Origin: Spirochaetaceae bacterium
GTDB taxonomy: Bacteria > Spirochaetota > Spirochaetia > Treponematales > Treponemataceae
Assembly: GCA_017614995.1 (NCBI GenBank)
Contig: JAGAAX010000022.1
Location: forward strand, 1 to 64,000
DNA: 64,000 nt
Reading direction: 5' to 3'
The notes under the pieces were generated by a model. The model ran no database searches and was not told the origin of the DNA. It saw nothing but the letters and a program-made list of their open reading frames with translations. The translations under genes were made by a program, and so were the position numbers. Every line of letters begins with the position of its first letter. The first letter of the stretch is position 1. Below, in pieces: positions 1 through 6,328 of this stretch.

Positions 1-51
1 AATCAGCTCTTCCTTTAAGTTTTTGTGATGGTAAGTGTCTTCTTTAGTCAT
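1..51 (-). CDS. TetR/AcrR-family regulator, N-terminal fragment (gene runs off the window)
   Basis: Seventeen codons are open from an ATG at 51 down to the window edge. They read MTKEDTYHHKNLKEELI, and the Y-H-H-x-N-L-x-E-x-L-I pattern is the usual start of a TetR/AcrR DNA-binding domain. A GGAG lies 8 nt before the ATG. Two copies of a palindromic operator sit just upstream at 82-128, which fits autorepression. Only the very N-terminus is visible, so the ligand and targets cannot be inferred. Confidence 0.55.
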   Translation of the reverse strand, partial: MTKEDTYHHKNLKEELI

Positions 52-81
52 ACACCCTGCTCCATAGTTTTGGTTTGTAGA

Positions 82-128
82 ATCTTTACAGTGGTAAGAT
101 TACCGCACAATCTTTACACTGTCAAGAT
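82..128 (-). promoter_or_regulatory. Two tandem operators and promoter of the TetR-type gene
   Basis: Two 19-bp near-identical palindromes occur at 82-100 and 110-128, with consensus ATCTTTACASTGKYAAGAT and centres 28 bp apart. On the minus strand a TTGACA (125-120) is followed at 17 bp by TAATCT (102-97), so one operator covers the -35 and the other the -10. This is the layout expected for a repressor binding its own promoter. The sites are seen directly; the binding protein is inferred from the adjacent gene. Confidence 0.6.
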
Positions 129-175
129 AAAAATGAAAAAAGGAGCAATTTTTTGAAAAAACTTGAAAAAAGTTC

Positions 176-352
176 AATCAACGAACCACGATGCTTGCAT
201 CGGGGTATGTGCCATAGAAATAAAAATATCTAGTAGTAATAGTATTATCCATTAAATATAGAAAAGGTTCGTTGTTCTCATAAGGTATTGCAGTCGGGTT
301 TCATACCCTCTTTTTCGACCCAAAGGTCGGGATATGAAACCCTCCGCACGAA
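176..352 (+). repeat. Dispersed palindromic element, family I, copy 1 (interrupted)
   Basis: Homologous to the reverse complement of 21092-21206. The block 271-309 matches 34 of 39 positions, and both copies end in AAACCCTCSGCACGAAT. Two nested hairpins are visible. The first has outer arms AACGAACC (180-187) and GGTTCGTT (266-273) with an inner perfect hairpin CGATGC-TT-GCATCG (189-202). The second has outer arms GGGTTTCATA (296-305) and TATGAAACCC (333-342) with inner CGACC-caaa-GGTCG (316-329). Relative to copy 2, about 56 bp of AT-rich DNA separates the arms of the first hairpin. No coding capacity. Confidence 0.7.
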
Positions 353-354
353 TC

Positions 355-407
355 ACTGAGTAAAATTACTCAATGCACTGAGTAAAACTTCTCAGTATAC
401 TGAGTAA
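355..407 (+). promoter_or_regulatory. Three phased repeats upstream of brnT
   Basis: ACTGAGTAA occurs at 355, 377 and 399, exactly 22 bp apart (about two helical turns). The intervening DNA makes palindromes TGAGTAA-AA-TTACTCA (357-372) and a perfect CTCAGTATACTGAG (391-404). The block ends about 105 bp before brnT. It may be an operator array or an antitoxin-binding site; which protein uses it is unknown. Confidence 0.45.
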
Positions 408-513
408 TTTTTGAAAATTTCGCCTGATATGCTGTTCTAAAACGGATGTGGTAGTCTATTGTTTTCTGTTTTGAAACTTGACGAATACAGAAAAGTATAA
501 TTAAAATATAATT

Positions 514-801
514 ATGGATGAGCTAATCTTTGAATGGGATCCCGTAAAAGCAGAATTAAATTATACAAAGCACAAAGTAACTTTTGAAGAAGCGAAAAGT
601 GTTTTCTATGATGAAAATGCCATATTAATTGCAGATCCAGACCATTCAAGTATGGACGAAGATAGATTTGTAATGTTAGGACTTAGTGCCGAGTTGCATA
701 TGTTGGTTGTCTGCCATTGTTACAGAGAAAATGACAGAATTAGAATTATTTCGGCTAGAAAAGCAAATACGCTTGAAGCAGCTCAGTATGGAGAAAGATA
801 G
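514..801 (+). CDS. brnT: BrnT-family ribonuclease toxin
   Basis: 95 aa, the usual BrnT size. The sequence follows the family pattern: N-terminal FEWDPVKAELNYTKHKVTF, a central VFYDE, a D-x-D-x-x-x-x-x-D-E-x-R-F segment and a C-terminal RIRIISARKA motif. BrnT toxins are small RelE-fold ribonucleases that inhibit translation and are neutralised by BrnA. The downstream antitoxin gene overlaps only in its leader (its preferred start is 803). The ATG at 514 has no Shine-Dalgarno; a TATAAT lies at 496-501, so the leader is very short. Toxin-first order is typical of brnTA. Function follows from the family. Confidence 0.85.
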   Translation: MDELIFEWDPVKAELNYTKHKVTFEEAKSVFYDENAILIADPDHSSMDEDRFVMLGLSAELHMLVVCHCYRENDRIRIISARKANTLEAAQYGER

Positions 802-802
802 A

Positions 803-1015
803 ATGAGAGACCACTACGATTTTTCAAATGGAATAAAAAATCCTTATGCAGATAGACTTAAAAAGCAGATAACAATTCGTCTTGATGACCAGGTAATAGA
901 ATATTTTAAAAATATGGCAGAAGAAACAGGAATGCCTTATCAGAATATTATCAATTATTATCTTTTGGATTGTGTAAAAGAAAAAAAACATCTGGAAGTT
1001 TCATTTAGTAAATAA
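803..1015 (+). CDS. brnA: BrnA-like / CopG-type antitoxin
   Basis: 70 aa starting MRDHYDFSNGIKNPYADRLK, followed by a ribbon-helix-helix segment (KKQITIRLDDQVIEYFKNMAEETGMPYQNIINYYLLDCV). The N-terminal D-F-S-x-G-x-x-N-P-Y box is typical of BrnA partners. GGAGAAA at 790-796 lies 6 nt before the ATG at 803, which decides this start over an in-frame ATG at 788 or one further upstream inside brnT. It should bind BrnT and repress the operon through the RHH domain. Confidence 0.82.
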   Translation: MRDHYDFSNGIKNPYADRLKKQITIRLDDQVIEYFKNMAEETGMPYQNIINYYLLDCVKEKKHLEVSFSK

Positions 1016-1039
1016 ACACACCGAACACATTTTCATCTG

Positions 1040-1095
1040 TTTATTAGACAAGAAATGGTTGCAAATTCCTGTCCCAGAAAACGCAAAACATGTTC
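1040..1095 (+). pseudogene. Decayed fragment of a zinc-ribbon gene
   Basis: This segment matches part of the zinc-ribbon gene at 5725-5970. A 24-bp block is identical (1064-1087 versus 5847-5870), and the flanks (TTATTAGACAAGAAATG versus TTATTTGGCAAGAAATG) are also alike. No start, stop or Cys motif survives. It records a past duplication or recombination within the toxin-antitoxin-rich island. Confidence 0.65.
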
Positions 1096-1119
1096 TTTGG
1101 TAGTAGTCAGCCTGTCTTT

Positions 1120-1479
1120 TTAGTTTTCAGTCTTCTCAGAAAGCTTTTTTGCGGCTGCATGAAGCATAGCCTCAATAACCGGCAGAAAATTTTCCGGAAT
1201 TAAGTCCAGCTCATTTAGAATTTTCTTATATTTTTCGTAGTTCACCTGTTTTTGTGGAAAAACGTCGAGCTTCCGCCCTGTTTCAGTTCCCTTAACTAGA
1301 TATTCAACGCTTGTGTCCAGAGCTTCGGCAAGTTTAACTGCTATTTCTGCATTTGGAATAACCGCGCGGCTGTCTACATAAGTGTCAATTGTACGCTTGC
1401 TTATTCCTGTTTTAGCAGCAAGTTCCTTAATAATCATTCCCTTATATTCAATCTGTTCCTTTAAGTTATCTCTGAACAT
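1120..1479 (-). CDS. Xre-family helix-turn-helix regulator
   Basis: 119 aa when started at the ATG at 1479 (MFRDNLKEQIEYKGM). Residues 5-60 form a Cro/C1-type HTH (IKELAAKTGISKRTIDTYVDSRAVIPNAEIAVKLAEALDTSVEYLV); the C-terminal half is a short helical tail. Open codons upstream to 1701 overlap the divergent gene and are not expected to be coding. The intergenic region carries ACCGA-containing palindromes that could be its operators. Targets are unknown; autoregulation and control of the divergent gene at 1597 are likely by analogy. Confidence 0.78.
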   Translation of the reverse strand: MFRDNLKEQIEYKGMIIKELAAKTGISKRTIDTYVDSRAVIPNAEIAVKLAEALDTSVEYLVKGTETGRKLDVFPQKQVNYEKYKKILNELDLIPENFLPVIEAMLHAAAKKLSEKTEN

Positions 1480-1488
1480 AAAACCATG

Positions 1489-1563
1489 ATACCGACATTT
1501 GGGTATTATTTTGTTGACCGTTACCGAAAAGTGAGTGTAAAATGGTAAATACCGATATATCGG
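1489..1563. promoter_or_regulatory. Divergent control region between the Xre gene and the 74-aa gene
   Basis: An imperfect palindrome with ATACC/GGTAT arms lies at 1489-1506, a TTACCGAA box at 1521-1528 and a perfect CCGATATATCGG at 1552-1563. All share an ACCGA core. On the plus strand TTGACC (1514-1519) and TAAAAT (1538-1543) are 18 bp apart, lying between the palindromes, so repressor binding would block the promoter of the gene at 1597. Confidence 0.45.
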
Positions 1564-1596
1564 GAAACCAACACAGAAATAATAAGGATTTTCAAG

Positions 1597-1821
1597 ATGT
1601 GTGAAATTAATTATCAAGATGAAGGAATTGTAAAAGAATTTGAAGGATTGAAACTCGTAGAGATTCAAGAAAAATGCAAAAACTTGAATTTGGGATACCA
1701 ATTATTTGAATATGGAGATTATAGCTTTGTTGCAATATCTACGAATGATTCCATATCATTTTTTATTACAGGCGAAGGAACTAAATATGTTCCATTGAAA
1801 ATATCACCTGTAAGAAATTAA
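1597..1821 (+). CDS. Small protein of unknown function
   Basis: 74 aa, acidic at the N-terminus (MCEINYQDEGIVKEFEG), with a C-terminal stretch likely to form beta strands (YSFVAISTNDSISFFITGEG). No signal peptide and no known motif. AAGGA at 1584-1588 lies 8 nt before the ATG. It is transcribed away from the Xre gene, from a promoter flanked by the probable Xre operators. No function is proposed. Confidence 0.55.
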   Translation: MCEINYQDEGIVKEFEGLKLVEIQEKCKNLNLGYQLFEYGDYSFVAISTNDSISFFITGEGTKYVPLKISPVRN

Positions 1822-1924
1822 TCAAATAAGGCTATTGACCATTTATTTTTAAAAATTTCCTTGCTCAAGAACCTTAAACTATAAACATACAAAAATTCTA
1901 AGATAACTTTATGGAGAAAATAAT

Positions 1925-4063
1925 ATGACAGAAGCAGAGTTGTTTGAATATAGAAACAGTTATAGTAGCTTTTTAAACTCAATTAAAGAAATTTATCAAT
2001 CAATGGAATCCAATTTAGCACAGCATCTCGAATTCTGTAAATTTGCGCCAGATATTGATGACGAGACATTAAAAGATTACATGAATAATTATGCATCAAA
2101 AGAAGAGCCTTTAGAGATATTATGTGCAGGAAAAGCAAAACGTATTGAAGGTAGTACAGGATTTTTTGCTAGTATTATAGGTAATAGCACAGATAATAAC
2201 TCTTCGGAATTTCTCTTTACTACACAGTTTTTTTATTTAAAATCTCATACTATAAAACTTTCTGAAATAAATTCAATAAATTATAAGGAAGAAACAAAAA
2301 CAAGTTTATTTGGAAAAGCAAAAATTGAATCATTCCTTGTTGTAACAAAAAAAACTGGTATTACAGAAACTTTTAAAGGCGGCATAGCAGTTCAAGCGAT
2401 AGCTGAATTCTTTAATGCTATAGTAAAAGCCTTTAATGAGAATCCGCAGAAAGAACTTCCTACGAAAGAATATCCACGTTCAAAGTTAATTGTAGATGCA
2501 ATGAATGATTTGAAGATATCATCTTTAAACCGAGATTTTGATCACAAAGTACTTAATTCCATCATAATAAAGTATGGAAAAGACGAGTTAAAGGCTTCTT
2601 TTGCAGCACATTATAACGGATTATATTTTTCAAATGACTATCTTTATTTAACTTCTAATGGGAATTATAAAAGGATTCCTTATACGGATTTGTTAAAAGT
2701 TGTTTATACGAATAAAGAAAAGTTGAATTCTAATGGTGAAATAGATGTTGCTTATGAAACATCATTGTATGATAAAAATAACACAAGTATTTTTACAACT
2801 TCTAATAAATCAGTGAATAAAGATAAAGGATTCGCTGATTTCTTTAGCATGCTTGTATCAAATGCAACTGGTACAGAAGTAAAGACAGAAGTTCAAATAC
2901 TAAAACTACCTCGTAATAAAATTATAGATATTATTAAAGTGTTCATAAAGGAACAACACTCTCGTGTTACTACTACTAATATTAAGCATCTTGTTACTGA
3001 TGGATGTATGTTTGATTTTGAATACATGGGAATATATGTAGCATTTTGTGTTGATTCAGTTTGTATAAGCAAGAAAAGTCTCAATAAATTTGAATATAAT
3101 TCCATTTCGAAAGCTTGTGTGAAATTAGAGGTTAAAAATGCTAAAAACGCTTTTCTAAGCCTATATGTATATGACAACGATGATTATGAGTGTTTTTCTG
3201 AAACTCCTTCGAGCGATTTGGCTAAGTTTGCTAGAGACCTAGCGGATGTTATAAATAAAATCGCTTCTGAATTGACAGGAAAACAGATAAAAACAGAATG
3301 TATTGACACAAGACCTTTAGAACAATTAGTAGAATTAAAAGGTGATGTTGTATCAGATTCAGAAGAAAAAAGAGAGAATTGGAATTTTTTGTCAAACAAA
3401 TGGAATGAAATTTTTTCAAGGGAAACTCCCATTGAATTTCGTAGGCTTACCGAATCCGAAAAAGGAAACCTCCCTGAATGGATAAAAGAACAATTGGATG
3501 TTGGTCATTCTAAAGCATATCACGAAAAATGGTCAAGTTTTTACGGTAAGAGTAATCTGATGGAATACGATCGAGAAGAATATGAAAAAGAATGTCGCCG
3601 AGCAAAGGAGAGAGACATAGCATGTGATTTTTATAGAGAATATAATGACTATTTCTATTATTTTATAGGAAAAGCAATTTTTAAATTCAATTACTCAGAT
3701 TGGTATTATTATCCTGATCCATATTCTGAAGATGTCAAATATCTTACTATAATAAATAATAATAAATATACATATTACGCTGGTTATGTTGCAGATTTGC
3801 AAGCAGTTTCAGGCAAAAATTCTGTTGAAGCTCAGAGTAACTTCCTATATCTAGAAGGAGCGCAGTTTTTTGACGGTTTTGGTTTTGCACGTGATGGTCA
3901 TCAAAATGTGCATGCATATTTACTTGGTAGAAAAAATTATAGCGCTTTTATAGAAAGACTAACAAATGCTAAAAACGAAGGTTTGCAAAAAGCAAAAGAT
4001 GCAGCAAAAGATGCAATCGAAAAAAAAGAACAAGATTTTAAGAATGATATAAACAATTGGTAG
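1925..4063 (+). CDS. Large protein with three PH-like repeats, function unknown
   Basis: 712 aa, no signal peptide or membrane segment. Three segments look like repeats of a pleckstrin-homology-like fold: about 62-172 (EILCAGKAK...SEFLFTTQFFYLKSHTIKLSEI...FFNAIVKAF), 213-315 (FAAHYNGLYFSNDYLYL...IPYTDLLKVVY...FFSMLV) and 355-452 (FDFEYMGIYVAFCVDSVCIS...FEYNSISKACVKL...LADVINKI). Each has hydrophobic strands, a basic or Ser-rich turn, an I-x-x-D/S-I/L strand and a closing helix. Residues 490-660 are a separate Tyr/Trp-rich domain and 670-712 a charged helix. It heads a compact run with the 63-aa, YkvA and Cys-rich genes. Composition is much more AT-rich than the housekeeping genes. The PH assignment is by eye. 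Confidence 0.6.
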   Translation: MTEAELFEYRNSYSSFLNSIKEIYQSMESNLAQHLEFCKFAPDIDDETLKDYMNNYASKEEPLEILCAGKAKRIEGSTGFFASIIGNSTDNNSSEFLFTTQFFYLKSHTIKLSEINSINYKEETKTSLFGKAKIESFLVVTKKTGITETFKGGIAVQAIAEFFNAIVKAFNENPQKELPTKEYPRSKLIVDAMNDLKISSLNRDFDHKVLNSIIIKYGKDELKASFAAHYNGLYFSNDYLYLTSNGNYKRIPYTDLLKVVYTNKEKLNSNGEIDVAYETSLYDKNNTSIFTTSNKSVNKDKGFADFFSMLVSNATGTEVKTEVQILKLPRNKIIDIIKVFIKEQHSRVTTTNIKHLVTDGCMFDFEYMGIYVAFCVDSVCISKKSLNKFEYNSISKACVKLEVKNAKNAFLSLYVYDNDDYECFSETPSSDLAKFARDLADVINKIASELTGKQIKTECIDTRPLEQLVELKGDVVSDSEEKRENWNFLSNKWNEIFSRETPIEFRRLTESEKGNLPEWIKEQLDVGHSKAYHEKWSSFYGKSNLMEYDREEYEKECRRAKERDIACDFYREYNDYFYYFIGKAIFKFNYSDWYYYPDPYSEDVKYLTIINNNKYTYYAGYVADLQAVSGKNSVEAQSNFLYLEGAQFFDGFGFARDGHQNVHAYLLGRKNYSAFIERLTNAKNEGLQKAKDAAKDAIEKKEQDFKNDINNW

Positions 4064-4108
4064 AGTAATCTCGTGTTAGAAAATTTACAACAATAAGGAG
4101 ACTGAAAA

Positions 4109-4300
4109 ATGACAGTAGAAGAATTTGAAAGGAAATTCGCAGAACTTACAAAAAAGCATGATGAACTTGAAAAGAAATTTAATAGTTCAGATGCCGAAGC
4201 CTTTGACAAGCAGGGAACGCTTTTAAGCGAAATGGGTGATTCAATCGACAAAATGCTTGCATTAGTAGATAAAGCTATGGCAGAGGTTGAAAATGAGTGA
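4109..4300 (+). CDS. Small coiled-coil protein
   Basis: 63 aa, strongly charged and helical (MTVEEFERKFAELTKKHDELEKKF), with heptad-like spacing throughout and no Cys or Trp. AAGGAGA precedes the ATG. Its last 8 nt overlap the start of the YkvA gene (ATGAGTGA), so the two are translationally coupled. It may be an adaptor or oligomerisation subunit for its neighbours; this is inferred from context only. Confidence 0.6.
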   Translation: MTVEEFERKFAELTKKHDELEKKFNSSDAEAFDKQGTLLSEMGDSIDKMLALVDKAMAEVENE

Positions 4301-4757
4301 TGACTTTTCTTTTGAAAGTGAAGAAATCGAAAGTGAAGAAATAGAAGCTCAAGAAATTGAAACTGCCGTAGACAAAAAAGTAAGCGAGCAGGAACTGGTA
4401 GAAAAATATCAGAAACATTTTGACAAAGATATTGCCATGCGTCTTCTGGTTAAACTCAGAAAATCAACACGCAATAAGCCAAAAGTCATAGCAGGTGCAA
4501 CAGGTGCTATTGTTTCTACTCTTGGCAGTCTTATTTCTGCGCTTGAAAATCCTGCAACACCAACTCACATGCGTGCGCTTATCATCGGTGCAATAGGTTA
4601 TATCGTTTTGCCGCTTGACCTTATCCCTGATATTGTTCCTGCTGTAGGCTATACAGATGATATTGCAAGTGCTGCCGGTGTTGTTGCTGCGGTTGCTGTT
4701 TACAGCGACTTTTCGCTTGAAAAACTTGATGCTTATATTGACCAACTGGAGGAATAA
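4293..4757 (+). CDS. YkvA family (DUF1232) membrane-associated protein
   Basis: 154 aa from the ATG at 4293, which follows AGAGG and overlaps the previous stop; a TTG 6 nt upstream is less likely. An acidic N-terminus (ESEEIESEEIEAQEIE) precedes the DUF1232 core at about 98-140 with its signature IGAIGYIVLPLDLIPD and the D-D of VGYTDD. The family is widespread and its biochemical role is unknown. Placement in the island operon between a coiled-coil protein and a Cys-rich protein is the only clue to its job here. Confidence 0.8.
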   Translation: MSDDFSFESEEIESEEIEAQEIETAVDKKVSEQELVEKYQKHFDKDIAMRLLVKLRKSTRNKPKVIAGATGAIVSTLGSLISALENPATPTHMRALIIGAIGYIVLPLDLIPDIVPAVGYTDDIASAAGVVAAVAVYSDFSLEKLDAYIDQLEE

Positions 4758-4759
4758 AA

Positions 4760-4987
4760 ATGAAATGCCGTTATTGTGCTGATACATTGCGTGTTATGAA
4801 TGAAAAACTCTTATCAAAAATCGGTGAAAAATGCGGCGGAAATCCAGACGGTTTTCATGTTGCTGTAAGCAATGGCGATAACTGCGTATATTGCGGAAAC
4901 CCTGTAACTTGCTTAAACGGCAAGCCGACCACAAAATACGGTTTCAATTGCAAGAATTCGCCAACCGGGTTACACTGTTTGCAATAG
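4760..4987 (+). CDS. Duplicated Cys-rich zinc-finger-like protein
   Basis: 75 aa built from two copies of a roughly 35-residue unit: CRYC...L...KIGEKCGGNPDGFHV (3-35) and CVYC...LNGKPTTKYGFNCKNSPTGLHC (42-73). Each unit has C-x-x-C, a conserved K-x-G-x-x-C and N-P/S-x-G-x-H, enough for one zinc site per unit. It follows the YkvA gene by 2 nt after a GGAGG, so it belongs to the same operon. No known family is recognised. Confidence 0.6.
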   Translation: MKCRYCADTLRVMNEKLLSKIGEKCGGNPDGFHVAVSNGDNCVYCGNPVTCLNGKPTTKYGFNCKNSPTGLHCLQ

Positions 4988-5026
4988 CATCTGTTTCAGA
5001 CATTAAGCATTAACAGTAAAAAAAAT

Positions 5027-5100
5027 TTGACAAATGTAAACACCTTGGTATATACCTATTTTTAGGAGGAATCCAAAATGATGTACACCAAGGTATTTAC
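5027..5100 (+). promoter_or_regulatory. vapB promoter/operator with an inverted repeat around the ribosome site and start
   Basis: TTGACA (5027-5032) and TATATA (5049-5054) make a promoter with 16-bp spacing. A 17-bp arm at 5036-5052 is the reverse complement of 5084-5100 with two mismatches (core ACCTTGGTAT / ATACCAAGGT-like). The arms bracket the Shine-Dalgarno AGGAGG (5064-5069) and the tandem ATGs. The left arm overlaps the core promoter and the right arm lies inside the vapB coding region. It can act as a VapBC operator pair and could also form an RNA hairpin presenting the start in a 31-nt loop. Confidence 0.6.
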
Positions 5101-5308
5101 CAGTGGCAACAGTCAGGCTGTCCGCATTCCCAAAGAATTCGCTTTGTCAGAAGGCGAAATGTGCATTCAAAGAGTTGGAAGTACAATTATACTCTTCCCA
5201 AAGGAAAATCCATGGGAAGCTTTTGACAGAAGTTTTTCTGAATTTTCGGATGACTTTATGACAGATGGAAGAAATCAGCCGGAAATGCAAGTAAGGACAG
5301 ATCTTTAA
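5078..5308 (+). CDS. vapB: VapB-type antitoxin (AbrB/MazE fold)
   Basis: 76 aa. Residues 3-45 are a SpoVT/AbrB swapped-hairpin DNA-binding domain (KVFTSGNSQAVRIPKEFAL...VGSTIILFP). The C-terminal tail (WEAFDRSFSEFSDDFM) is the usual toxin-wrapping segment of VapB. Two ATGs occur in tandem (5078, 5081) after AGGAGG. The stop overlaps the vapC start by one base. Expected to neutralise VapC and co-repress the promoter. Confidence 0.88.
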   Translation: MMYTKVFTSGNSQAVRIPKEFALSEGEMCIQRVGSTIILFPKENPWEAFDRSFSEFSDDFMTDGRNQPEMQVRTDL

Positions 5309-5709
5309 TGTATTTGCTGGATTCTAATATTTGCATTTTTCTAATTAGAAATAAGTCTCCTCTTTTGCGGGAAAGAATAAAAACATATTCTCCGTCGTTG
5401 TTGCATTTGTCAGTAATTACGGTTGCAGAATTGGAGTATGGTGCAGCAAAAAGTCAAAACCCGGCAAAAGAACATCAGGCAGTCTTGGATTTTGTTTCTC
5501 CATTCAAGATTATAAATTTCAATCCAAATGACGCGGAAAATTTTGGATTGATCAGGGCTTATCTTGAAAAGAAAGGAACTCCTATCGGTCCGTATGATAT
5601 GGAAATTGCGGCACAGGCAATGACAAACGGGTTGACTGTAGTTACAAATAATGTTGCCGAATTTGAGAGAGTTCCTTGGATAAAAGTCGAAGATTGGACA
5701 AAAGGATAA
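5308..5709 (+). CDS. vapC: VapC-type PIN-domain ribonuclease toxin
   Basis: 133 aa, standard VapC length. PIN acidic residues are visible: D5 in LLDSNI, E41/E43 in TVAELEYG and D97 in GPYDMEIAA, followed by the TNN-x-x-EF box (113-119) near the C-terminus. VapC proteins are Mg-dependent endoribonucleases cutting tRNA or rRNA. The start overlaps the vapB stop (TAATG), giving coupled translation. Confidence 0.9.
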   Translation: MYLLDSNICIFLIRNKSPLLRERIKTYSPSLLHLSVITVAELEYGAAKSQNPAKEHQAVLDFVSPFKIINFNPNDAENFGLIRAYLEKKGTPIGPYDMEIAAQAMTNGLTVVTNNVAEFERVPWIKVEDWTKG

Positions 5710-5724
5710 ATAAAAGCAGACAAT

Positions 5725-5970
5725 ATGTTTCCAACAAGAAAATATCAGTGTTTCTGTAAAGATTGTAATCACACTTTTTCCTCTGACAAAATGCCTTTTA
5801 AGCAAAAGAGCGTGTTCAGCCGTTTATTTGGCAAGAAATGCCCGCGAATTCCTGTCCCAGAAAACGCAAAGCATTGTGGTTTGGCTTTTTCCGAAGAAGA
5901 CCTGAATGCTGAAAAAAGCGCCGTCCGCTGCCCGAAATGCGGCGGCCAGCATGTCATGCTTGCCTGTTAA
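5725..5970 (+). CDS. Zinc-ribbon protein, unknown function
   Basis: 81 aa. Cys pairs C-x-C-x-x-C (CFCKDC) near residue 9 and CPKCGG near residue 70 suggest one treble-clef or ribbon zinc site, with a further C and H-C in between. It starts 15 nt after vapC. A decayed fragment of a paralogue lies at 1040-1095, so this family has been duplicated in the island. No pathway can be assigned. Confidence 0.55.
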   Translation: MFPTRKYQCFCKDCNHTFSSDKMPFKQKSVFSRLFGKKCPRIPVPENAKHCGLAFSEEDLNAEKSAVRCPKCGGQHVMLAC

Positions 5971-6018
5971 ATCAACGAAGAACGCATTTTAAAATAGTGG
6001 ATAAGCTTGTTTTTATAT

Positions 6019-6054
6019 ACAGCTGAGCTGTGTTATGGTATTATAATCCCATAA
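6019..6054 (+). promoter_or_regulatory. Promoter and operators of the Phd-ParE module
   Basis: A perfect palindrome ACAGCT-G-AGCTGT lies at 6019-6031. Immediately downstream a 22-bp palindrome (6033-6054) has arms TTATGG and CCATAA around the self-complementary ATTATAAT, with one mismatched pair. The second palindrome is centred on the -10 TATAAT (6042-6047). The arrangement fits an antitoxin-bound operator covering the promoter. Confidence 0.55.
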
Positions 6055-6067
6055 AAGAGGTGAATAT

Positions 6068-6328
6068 ATGCCGCAGATAAGACCTATTCGAGACTTGAAA
6101 AATACTACAGCTATTTCAAATTTATGCCATGAAGTTGGAGAACCTATTTTTATAACAAAAAATGGTTATGGTGACATGGTAATAATGAGCATGGAAACAT
6201 TTGAAAAATCAACTTTCACAAATAATTTATACAATAAGCTTGCAATTGCAGAAGAAGACTTGAAAGCCGGAAGGGTTTCCGATGTGGATGATGCAATTTC
6301 TGAAATAAGGCAAAAATATGGCTTATGA
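6068..6328 (+). CDS. Phd/YefM-type antitoxin
   Basis: 86 aa. Starts MPQIRPIRDLKNTTAISNLCHE and has the Phd/YefM DNA-binding half followed by EPIFITKNGYGDMVIMSMETFE, the family signature; the acidic C-terminus (DVDDAISEIRQKYG) is the toxin-binding tail. AGAGG lies before the ATG. It overlaps the toxin gene by 11 nt. Likely autorepressor through the palindromes at 6019-6054. Confidence 0.87.
   Translation: MPQIRPIRDLKNTTAISNLCHEVGEPIFITKNGYGDMVIMSMETFEKSTFTNNLYNKLAIAEEDLKAGRVSDVDDAISEIRQKYGL

Larger units (their letters stand above)
52..513. other. 462-bp gene-free stretch holding operators, a dispersed repeat and brnT upstream repeats
   Basis: No credible coding region. It contains the two TetR-type operators (82-128), copy 1 of dispersed palindromic element family I (176-352), three 22-bp-spaced copies of ACTGAGTAA (355-407) and a probable promoter for brnT (-10 TATAAT at 496-501). 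Confidence 0.7.

Noticed and set aside
686-802. Longer antitoxin start inside brnT
   Set aside because: The region is brnT read in another frame. GGAGAAA at 790-796 places the start at 803.
1480-1701. N-terminal extension of the Xre gene to 193 aa
   Set aside because: It overlaps the divergent gene and its promoter, has no family similarity, and the HTH begins right after the ATG at 1479.
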